From DRYM01 sp964526225 (GTDB lineage Archaea; Thermoproteota; Thermoprotei_A; EX4484-217-1): a stretch of 5,530 bases of DNA. The notes beneath the pieces are model-generated. The model was not told the origin of the DNA. It saw only the letters and a list, made by a program, of their open reading frames with translations, and ran no database searches. A program made the position numbers and the translations under genes. How positions within the stretch are numbered: position 1 is the first letter of the stretch; every line of letters starts with the position of its first letter. Positions 1 to 5,001 of this stretch are shown piece after piece. The stretch covers positions 1 through 5,530 of the forward strand of contig CAZGLL010000048.1 in the NCBI GenBank assembly GCA_964526225.1, written 5' to 3'.

Positions 1-1
1 C

Positions 2-997
2 TTATTCATTAAAGCCGTAGCTAAAGCTGTAGAGGAAGTTCCTGAAGTTAATGCTACATTAGAAGGTGAGGAAATAAAGATTTATGAAGACATAAATGTT
101 AATGTAGCGGTGGACACACCCGAAGGCCTTGTAGTGCCCGTTATAAGGAATCCTCATAAGAAAACTTTTGAGGAAGTTGCTAAGGAAAGAGCAGACATTG
201 TTAAGAGAGCTAGGGAAAACAAGTTAACGGAAAACGATGTTTTAGGTGGAACAATAACTGTTTCAAACCTTGGAATGTTTAATGTAAGCTTCTTTTCTGC
301 TGTTTTGAACCCGCCACAGGCAACACTTGTGGCAATAGGTAAATCCGAGGAAACACCGGTTTACGAGAATGGAGAATTAGTTATTAAACCTATAGCGCAC
401 ATTAATATCATTGCCGATCATAGAGTAGTTGATGGAGCAACAGCGGCAAGATTCCTTAACGCAATAGTTGATAAACTAGAAAACCCCGAGAAACTCCTTC
501 TAGATGAGGAAAAAAATTTAGTCCCTTTGCCCATAACCCCTGAAGTAAAAACGGTAACTTTAGCTGCTCCTGCAAAAGCAGAAGTTGCTGAGAAAAAGCC
601 AGCGATAGCGCCTAAGTATAAGCCTGCATATAGGGATGAAGAACTTGAAGAATTCAGAAAAGTAGCTGATGAATACATGAAAGCATTAAGACAATACTTC
701 AGATTTGATAGAGAAACAGCACAAGCATTCTTCAGATTCTCAGGGGCTGCTACGAGAAGTTACGTTTTACCTGAGAAAATAAAGCATTTAATAACGGTAG
801 CTGTTAGTGTCGCAATTCACTGTAAGGAATGTGTTGTACTTCACGTTAGAGATGCTCTTGAAGCTGGAGCAACACCTGAGGAAATATTGGATGCAGTAAC
901 GCCAGCTATTTTGCTTTCAGGAGGTCCTGGAACAACAATGTTAGAAGTAGTTCTTAAGAGTATTGAGGCATTTATGAAAGAAAAGGAAAGAAAATAA
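2..997 (+). CDS. 2-oxoacid dehydrogenase E2 catalytic domain fused to AhpD/CMD-like redox domain (5'-truncated)
   Basis: The frame is open from the left edge, so the true start lies outside; the GTG at 110 is an internal valine codon. The window holds 331 residues. Residues 1 to about 167 are the C-terminal part of an E2 acyltransferase core: TPEGLVVPVIRN, the SNLGMF and NPPQA segments, and the active-site motif DHRVVDG (His at 419-421, Asp four residues on). E2 enzymes move acyl groups from lipoyl arms to CoA in the cytoplasm. An Ala/Pro/Lys-rich linker follows (about residues 168-212), of the kind that separates E2 domains. The last 120 or so residues are AhpD/carboxymuconolactone-decarboxylase-like, with CKECVVLH (CxxCxxxH, first Cys at 821-823) followed by ALEAGATPEEI and a GGPG turn. 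The frame is unbroken and both domains look intact, so a frameshift artefact is unlikely. Lipoyl and E1-binding domains would lie upstream and cannot be seen. Substrate (pyruvate, branched-chain or other 2-oxoacid) is not decidable. The AhpD part may be a lipoamide-dependent peroxidase, by inference from mycobacterial AhpD. Confidence 0.9.
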   Translation, partial: LFIKAVAKAVEEVPEVNATLEGEEIKIYEDINVNVAVDTPEGLVVPVIRNPHKKTFEEVAKERADIVKRARENKLTENDVLGGTITVSNLGMFNVSFFSAVLNPPQATLVAIGKSEETPVYENGELVIKPIAHINIIADHRVVDGATAARFLNAIVDKLENPEKLLLDEEKNLVPLPITPEVKTVTLAAPAKAEVAEKKPAIAPKYKPAYRDEELEEFRKVADEYMKALRQYFRFDRETAQAFFRFSGAATRSYVLPEKIKHLITVAVSVAIHCKECVVLHVRDALEAGATPEEILDAVTPAILLSGGPGTTMLEVVLKSIEAFMKEKERK

Positions 998-1023
998 ACT
1001 AGCTAAAACTAAATAATTCGCAG

Positions 1024-1080
1024 AGAAGTTGATGAGAAGACGGCTGCTGAGTAAATGATGAAGCTGAGCTGCGCTGAAGA
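1024..1080 (+). ncRNA. Candidate archaeal C/D box guide sRNA (2'-O-methylation guide)
   Basis: In the 84-base gap between two convergent genes the four boxes of an archaeal C/D sRNA occur in the right order and spacing. They are box C TTGATGA (1029-1035, first base off consensus), an 11-nt guide (1036-1046), box D' CTGA (1047-1050), a 4-nt spacer, box C' ATGATGA (1055-1061, perfect RUGAUGA), a 12-nt guide (1062-1073) and box D CTGA (1074-1077). The C-to-D span is 49 nt, normal for the family. Such RNAs bind L7Ae, Nop5 and fibrillarin and direct methylation of the target base paired to the fifth guide nucleotide upstream of D or D'. The stretch is more GC-rich than its surroundings, and the opposite strand shows no boxes. 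No strong terminal stem is visible, so the ends are approximate. It may be released from read-through of the upstream gene or use a weak A/T-rich promoter near 990-1018. Expression is not shown by the sequence. Confidence 0.75.
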
Positions 1081-1081
1081 A

Positions 1082-2233
1082 TTAAAAGCGTTTAACAATA
1101 ACCTTTTTCTTAATAATCCATCTTAGAAAAGAAGCAATATGCTTACTGATGTCTCCGTAAATAACTAAAGCATGTGGGGAATCAACTACCTTACGCACTT
1201 TAAAACCTAATGTTGTTAGAAATTCTTTAACCTCATCTGTATCATAGATTATTTCAATATTATGTGTGCATTTATACTTAGTGGTGCAAGGTAGCCAGCA
1301 TGGTACATTATAGTCCTCAGAACAAACCTGGCATGCTTGAAAATAAACCTTAATACTATATTTATTTGCTATTTTAACTACTCTTTCCTTAATATCGGCT
1401 ATTACGATGGGTACTTGCTCATTACCTTTGGGTTTTCTTCTCAACCTAGACGTTATTTTCGAAATGTCTAGATTAAGTGTTGAAAGCTTCATAAGAATCC
1501 TATTAGTTACCCTAAACGATCCTATGAGAATTCTTCTTACCCCATAGGTTTCAGCTTTTGCGAAAATATCTTCGATTTCATCATCATTTATTCCCGGCAT
1601 GATAGGTCTTAAAAATAGGACTGGTTTAAAACCTGCTTTTTCCAAGTTATAAAGGGTTTCAAACCTTAACTCCGGAGATGGAGCTTTCGGTTCAAGTACA
1701 TTATAATGCTTTAACGTTATTATCGTTACTAAGAAACTTAGTTTACCATTGCTCACTCTTCTAAGTTCGAAAGCATCATTCAATGAAATATATGATTTAG
1801 TTGAAATTTGAATAGGATTTCCCAAATACTTCACAACATTTTCAATATATTGAAATGTTTTCTTAAAGGTACTTTTTAGAAAAGGTTCGGTAACTGATCC
1901 GAAAGCTAAAAACGTACCATAAGATCCTGTAGCAACGCTTGGATTTGTAGCTACAGCGTAAGCTAATTGCTTCCCTGTTAAAGGATATGGTTTAGCTTTA
2001 AAAGGAAACCCCATATCGGGAATGTAACAATATGAACAAGCGTAATCACAACCTACACCCGTATGTATGGTTAAACCGCAAGGTCTAGGAAGCCTTTTCG
2101 CATGAAAATCGTTTCTAGCTTGCTTCCGTTCTTCCTCTGAAAGGATGTCTTCAAGTTCTTTAATTACCTTTATCTTCCTTCTATACTCCGAAAACACACT
2201 TATCTTCATTCTTTCCATATCTAAAACTTTCAC
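1082..2233 (-). CDS. Radical SAM protein, spore photoproduct lyase-like family
   Basis: The protein has 383 residues and starts at GTG 2233 behind a GGAGGG site. Residues 62-69 carry the CxxxCxxC cluster motif as CDYACSYCY, which binds the 4Fe-4S cluster that cleaves S-adenosylmethionine. Downstream segments match the SplB-like (COG1533) radical SAM family: FGSVTEPF (about 111-118), ISTKS (143-147), EPKAPSPELRFETL (181-194) and LRPIMPGINDDEIEDI (208-223). These are the beta-alpha barrel landmarks seen in spore photoproduct lyase and its many uncharacterised archaeal relatives. After the barrel come five cysteines, C301, C304, C312, C316 and C322 (CX2CX7CX3CX5C), suggesting an auxiliary Fe-S or metal site. 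An archaeon makes no spores, so classic spore repair is not the role; repair of another DNA lesion or modification of RNA or protein is possible. It is single on its strand, divergent from the pilin-like genes. An alternative start is ATG at 2218 (see the TATA entry). Family assignment is firm and the substrate unknown. Confidence 0.88.
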   Translation of the reverse strand: MKVLDMERMKISVFSEYRRKIKVIKELEDILSEEERKQARNDFHAKRLPRPCGLTIHTGVGCDYACSYCYIPDMGFPFKAKPYPLTGKQLAYAVATNPSVATGSYGTFLAFGSVTEPFLKSTFKKTFQYIENVVKYLGNPIQISTKSYISLNDAFELRRVSNGKLSFLVTIITLKHYNVLEPKAPSPELRFETLYNLEKAGFKPVLFLRPIMPGINDDEIEDIFAKAETYGVRRILIGSFRVTNRILMKLSTLNLDISKITSRLRRKPKGNEQVPIVIADIKERVVKIANKYSIKVYFQACQVCSEDYNVPCWLPCTTKYKCTHNIEIIYDTDEVKEFLTTLGFKVRKVVDSPHALVIYGDISKHIASFLRWIIKKKVIVKRF

Positions 2234-2237
2234 CTAA

Positions 2238-2243
2238 CCCTCC
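2238..2243 (-). promoter_or_regulatory. Shine-Dalgarno site for the radical SAM gene
   Basis: The minus strand reads AAGGAGGG followed by TTAG and then GTG. The GGAGGG core is 4 bases from the GTG at 2233 and supports that codon as the start. It is too far (19 bases) to serve the ATG at 2218. Confidence 0.6.
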
Positions 2244-2252
2244 TTTATAAAT
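2244..2252. promoter_or_regulatory. TATA box, probably for the pilin-like pair and possibly bidirectional
   Basis: TTTATAAAT lies in the 45-base gap between divergent genes and is nearly self-complementary, so it reads as a TATA box on both strands. For the plus strand its centre is about 31 bases before the GTG at 2279, so transcription would begin at or just before that codon. This suggests a leaderless or near-leaderless mRNA, consistent with the lack of a good Shine-Dalgarno site there. On the minus strand the same spacing puts initiation near 2217-2222, inside the radical SAM frame and close to its ATG at 2218. No convincing purine-rich BRE is seen for the plus direction, so the orientation is uncertain. 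Confidence 0.55.
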
Positions 2253-2278
2253 CTAGCATTTTCTTCCGGGGTAGTAAA

Positions 2279-2713
2279 GTGAAGAAGGTTAAAGGGGTAA
2301 GTCAAGTTACAACAGCAATATTGCTACTTATGGTTACACTTTCTAGCTTAGCATACTATATTGTGGAAGCAAGTAATTTAAGTGAAATATCAATTACCAC
2401 ATTATCTGAAATGCATGAAAGGTTTTCAAAGAAAATCTCGATAGGTCTTCAACTAGTAGATTTATATGTCAATGGCTCAGATATTGTAGTACTGCTTTAC
2501 AATTATGGCGATGAAGACGTTCATGTAACGAGTGTTTACCATCCTCAAAAAAGCTTCACAATATACATTTACTCTAACGGTGAAATGCTTAGAACCGATA
2601 GTATACCTTCTAAATCGTTAGCTCTAATGGTCTTCCATAATGCTTCGCTTAAGGATTTCTCACCTATTGTTTTAGAGGTGGAAAACTGTGGTATCTACGA
2701 AATCTCGGAGTAA
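2279..2713 (+). CDS. Small pilin-like protein with class III signal peptide
   Basis: The protein has 144 residues and begins with GTG. It starts MKKVKG followed by VSQVTTAILLLM. This short basic leader ends in Lys-Gly and is followed by a roughly 23-residue hydrophobic stretch, the archaeal type IV pilin/archaellin pattern, with expected prepilin-peptidase (PibD/EppA) cleavage after Gly6. The hydrophobic helix (7-29) would form the filament core or a membrane anchor. The rest (about 53-140) is predicted beta-rich from segments such as LVDLYVNGSDIVVLLYNYG, as in many archaeal pilin head domains. Three N-glycosylation sequons (N33, N65, N121) fit an exported protein. There is no second membrane segment and one cysteine (C137). 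Its 3' end overlaps the next gene by 26 bases, so the two are probably coexpressed and coassembled. No assembly ATPase or membrane platform gene lies in the window. It could be a minor or major pilin; specific function is unknown. Confidence 0.75.
   Translation: MKKVKGVSQVTTAILLLMVTLSSLAYYIVEASNLSEISITTLSEMHERFSKKISIGLQLVDLYVNGSDIVVLLYNYGDEDVHVTSVYHPQKSFTIYIYSNGEMLRTDSIPSKSLALMVFHNASLKDFSPIVLEVENCGIYEISE
2675..2680 (+). promoter_or_regulatory. Shine-Dalgarno site deciding the start of the large pilin-like gene
   Basis: GAGGTG ends 7 bases before the GTG at 2688, inside the end of the preceding gene. It complements the conserved 3' end of archaeal 16S rRNA. It supports a GTG start with a 26-base overlap, and so translational coupling of the two genes. 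Confidence 0.65.
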
Positions 2714-4484
2714 AGGTGTTTCGCAAGTAATTTCCTCATTAATGATAATGTTTCTTCTACTTACAGCTTTAACAACATACACTATTTTCCTAAGTAAGAG
2801 CTTTGGTTTAGCTTCAAAAACTGTTGAGAGAAGCAGGAAAGAAGCTTCTAGAAGCATGGAAAATGTGGTTATTAAACCGGAATACCAAAATAATGAACCA
2901 AAGTACATACTGGCATATGAGGGTTTAAAGCCTACTTTAAAATATGTATTATTGAAATGCGGAAATGAAACATCAATAGGTAGTCCGGAAGAATATGGTT
3001 TAGAATTTGGAAAACCAATTCCACAGAATCTTATAGGTGAAATTGAGAGAGGATGCAATATTGTTTTAGTTTCTGAAAGAGGTAAAGTGTATAATTTGGG
3101 CTATCAAATTTCTCAATTAGAAATTGTTAATGAGAAATTATCTGAAATAAGCAATATAAATGAAGTTGTAAGTGTAGTTAATAGCGTATCGCAAATAATG
3201 CCCTTCATAGGTAATACGTCGCTTAAAGTAAATCCCGGAAGAATATATGTTATCGGATCAGAAGGCAATGTACTATACAATTTAGATATTGTAGGTAATC
3301 TTCCAATATACGATGTTTTGCTTAAGAAGAAGTTTACAACACCTAAGGGGGAATTCTTAGGGGAGTATTTTGGACCATTAAATGGTTTAAATTCGGAACA
3401 GCTACTCCTAATGAGCATTACAACTAATCATAAAACAGTGTTTAAACTTCGAATATACGGTAACACACCTGATGGCCAAGTAACTTTAGGAAAAGGCATT
3501 TACCTTGTTTATTTAACTGGTGAAGCATACGAGGGACACTGGCATTGGTGGTATGGTGTATCCGGTGAAGGGGCAAGAGTTTATGTTGATATATATCATG
3601 GTGGTAGGAGGATAGGTTATCGGATTCTTGATGGAGCAAATAGGCAAGAATACTACTACAGAGGCTTACGACTTAACGAATGGAGCGATCAGTTCGATGG
3701 AATATTCGCCTTAATAGTTCTCGAAGGCCAAGTAACGCTAAAGTATTGGATAGAAACTGAACCGACAACATGGTACATGCACCACAGTTTCGTTATTGAG
3801 AAAATAGCGGACATAGGTGGGAGCGGAAGCTTAAAAATATTTAAGCATAATAACGCATTATACCTTGAATATCAAGGACATATTTTCAACGTAGTTTACA
3901 CTAGCGGAAACGCTGGAGGAAAACTTTACGAACTAGGCTCATACATTATAGCTCCAATAGGCTACGTTATAGATGGAATTGTTAGTAAAGGAGAACCTGT
4001 GGAGGTAAGTCCTAAAGAAAAAACTCTAACATATTTTGAACCATTAACGTTTAAGCCAATACTGAACCCTATGCTGTTAGGTATTGAGAAAAGATATGTT
4101 TACGTATGTATTGAAAGCAGATACAGCTTTTACGAGCAAACATGGGGTGATTTCCTAAATCAAGCAAACGGATTGAACCTTAAAATTCACTTTCGCTACA
4201 CCGAAGCTATAGGGTACATAGTAGCATACACTACTACTTCAGCAATAATTCCAAGCAACCACTACATTACAGTAAACATACTTAAAGATCAAAGTTCAAC
4301 GGCAGGCACATTAACCATAGCGTTTAACGGTAGAAACGTTTTCACAACATCGTTACCTACAACACCTAGAAATTACCTTGTAAAAATAGGGGGAGACAAT
4401 GTAGAATATGGGCAATTAACAATTAAGTTAACACCAAAATATATTTATCCAAACAACAATGTTAAAGTAAACATAAACTTCTAA
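2688..4484 (+). CDS. Large surface protein with class III (prepilin-type) signal peptide
   Basis: The protein has 598 residues from GTG, with a good Shine-Dalgarno site. The leader MVSTKSRSKG followed by VSQVISSLMIMFLLL repeats the KG|VSQV processing site of the preceding protein, with cleavage expected after Gly10 and a hydrophobic helix at about 11-35. A charged, probably helical stretch follows (about 41-60). The remaining 530 or so residues show no further membrane segment and look beta-rich. An aromatic-rich part spans about 271-370 (WHWWYG at 285-290, EYYYRG, TEPTTWYMHH). The C-terminus (about 520-598) is rich in Thr, Asn and short alternating hydrophobic strands, like a terminal beta-sandwich. 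Cysteines are few (C91, C123, C474); C91 and C123 could pair. Sequons occur at N93 and N176. I recognise no named domain. A role as an adhesive or tip pilin, or as an anchored binding protein, is inferred from the signal peptide, size and tandem pilin-like partner. It is far larger than ordinary pilins (roughly 100-200 residues). Confidence 0.72.
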   Translation: MVSTKSRSKGVSQVISSLMIMFLLLTALTTYTIFLSKSFGLASKTVERSRKEASRSMENVVIKPEYQNNEPKYILAYEGLKPTLKYVLLKCGNETSIGSPEEYGLEFGKPIPQNLIGEIERGCNIVLVSERGKVYNLGYQISQLEIVNEKLSEISNINEVVSVVNSVSQIMPFIGNTSLKVNPGRIYVIGSEGNVLYNLDIVGNLPIYDVLLKKKFTTPKGEFLGEYFGPLNGLNSEQLLLMSITTNHKTVFKLRIYGNTPDGQVTLGKGIYLVYLTGEAYEGHWHWWYGVSGEGARVYVDIYHGGRRIGYRILDGANRQEYYYRGLRLNEWSDQFDGIFALIVLEGQVTLKYWIETEPTTWYMHHSFVIEKIADIGGSGSLKIFKHNNALYLEYQGHIFNVVYTSGNAGGKLYELGSYIIAPIGYVIDGIVSKGEPVEVSPKEKTLTYFEPLTFKPILNPMLLGIEKRYVYVCIESRYSFYEQTWGDFLNQANGLNLKIHFRYTEAIGYIVAYTTTSAIIPSNHYITVNILKDQSSTAGTLTIAFNGRNVFTTSLPTTPRNYLVKIGGDNVEYGQLTIKLTPKYIYPNNNVKVNINF

Positions 4485-4491
4485 ACTTGAC

Positions 4492-5001
4492 TTAACTTTT
4501 TATCTTATGTATTATTAGGATTTCTTTTGAATCTTCAACTTTTAACCCCAGTGTTTTAGCGAATTCCTTAATAATTCCAACTATTGCATCTGTTCTTTCA
4601 TGCTTCGTTATAATGAATTTTCTACCATCATCTATTACGTAAGGTAGGTTTCTTAGAAGAATACTCATCAACATGTTTGAATCAACACCTAACATACTTA
4701 GTGTTTTAGCTATTTTCCTAACAACATTTAAAGAAGCTCCTTCAGCGCCTCCACATGATGAAACCAGGTACTCTAGTGGTACGAGAACCATTTGGTAAGA
4801 TAGTAGTTGGTATAGTAGCTTAGCTTCCCTCAGAGCCTTCGGAGCGTAAACACCTATTTCCTCAACTTCACCAGCAGCTTCAATTAAATCTGAAAGGTAA
4901 GATGAAATACTCATACCCCTAGATTTAGCATAACGCGATAGTTTCTCAGCATAATCTTCCCTAATAGCTAAACTCCTCCTCCTAAAACTCCGCTTCGACA
5001 A
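4492..5001 (-). CDS. Ribbon-helix-helix DNA-binding protein (downstream of pair)
   Basis: This is a 169-residue protein if translated from TTG at 5001, which has GAGGGTG six bases upstream; a GTG at 5028 would add nine hydrophobic residues. The N-terminus is a ribbon-helix-helix domain: basic strand RRRSLAIR (7-14), helix A EDYAEKLSRYAKSRG (15-29) and helix B SISSYLSDLIEAAGEVE (31-47). RHH proteins dimerise through the strand, which enters the DNA major groove. A helical middle follows (LREAKLLYQLLSYQMVLVPLEYL, about 58-80), then a C-terminal strand-helix-strand region (FIITKH, DAIVGIIKEFAKTLGLKV, EILIIHKI). The layout parallels the upstream gene, which it overlaps by 20 bases. It converges on the large pilin-like gene with 7 bases between. 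It is probably a transcription regulator; the C-terminal part could be a dimerisation or sensing region. It is longer than typical short RHH antitoxins (40-90 residues), and no toxin gene is next to it. Target genes are unknown. Confidence 0.72.
   Translation of the reverse strand: MSKRSFRRRSLAIREDYAEKLSRYAKSRGMSISSYLSDLIEAAGEVEEIGVYAPKALREAKLLYQLLSYQMVLVPLEYLVSSCGGAEGASLNVVRKIAKTLSMLGVDSNMLMSILLRNLPYVIDDGRKFIITKHERTDAIVGIIKEFAKTLGLKVEDSKEILIIHKIKS
4497..4501 (+). terminator. Possible T-tract terminator of the pilin-like genes
   Basis: A run of five T on the plus strand lies 13 bases after the stop at 4484, with more T-rich sequence (TATCTTATG) following. Archaeal termination often needs only a T tract. 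It falls within the last codons of the convergent gene, and five T is short, so this is tentative. Confidence 0.3.

Noticed and set aside
110..112. GTG as the start of the E2-AhpD gene
   Set aside because: The frame is open upstream to the window edge and the upstream codons encode typical E2 core sequence leading into VAVDTPEGLVVP, so this is an internal valine.
418..678. Minus-strand open frame inside the E2-AhpD gene
   Set aside because: It is antisense to a clearly conserved protein and its serine-rich translation looks like a shadow of that gene.
1014..1084. Inverted repeat TAATTC / GAATTA around the C/D sRNA as a terminal stem
   Set aside because: The arms pair perfectly but are 9 bases from box C on one side and 1 base from box D on the other, and six A/T-rich pairs can arise by chance.
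2672..3418. Minus-strand open frames (2672-3058 and 3113-3418) inside the large pilin-like gene
   Set aside because: Both are antisense to a continuous 598-codon frame with a recognisable signal peptide and lack any motif or start signal of their own.
2279..4484. Archaellum (archaellin) operon
   Set aside because: The signal peptides fit the wider pilin class, but there are no archaellum assembly genes in view and the second protein is far too large for an archaellin.
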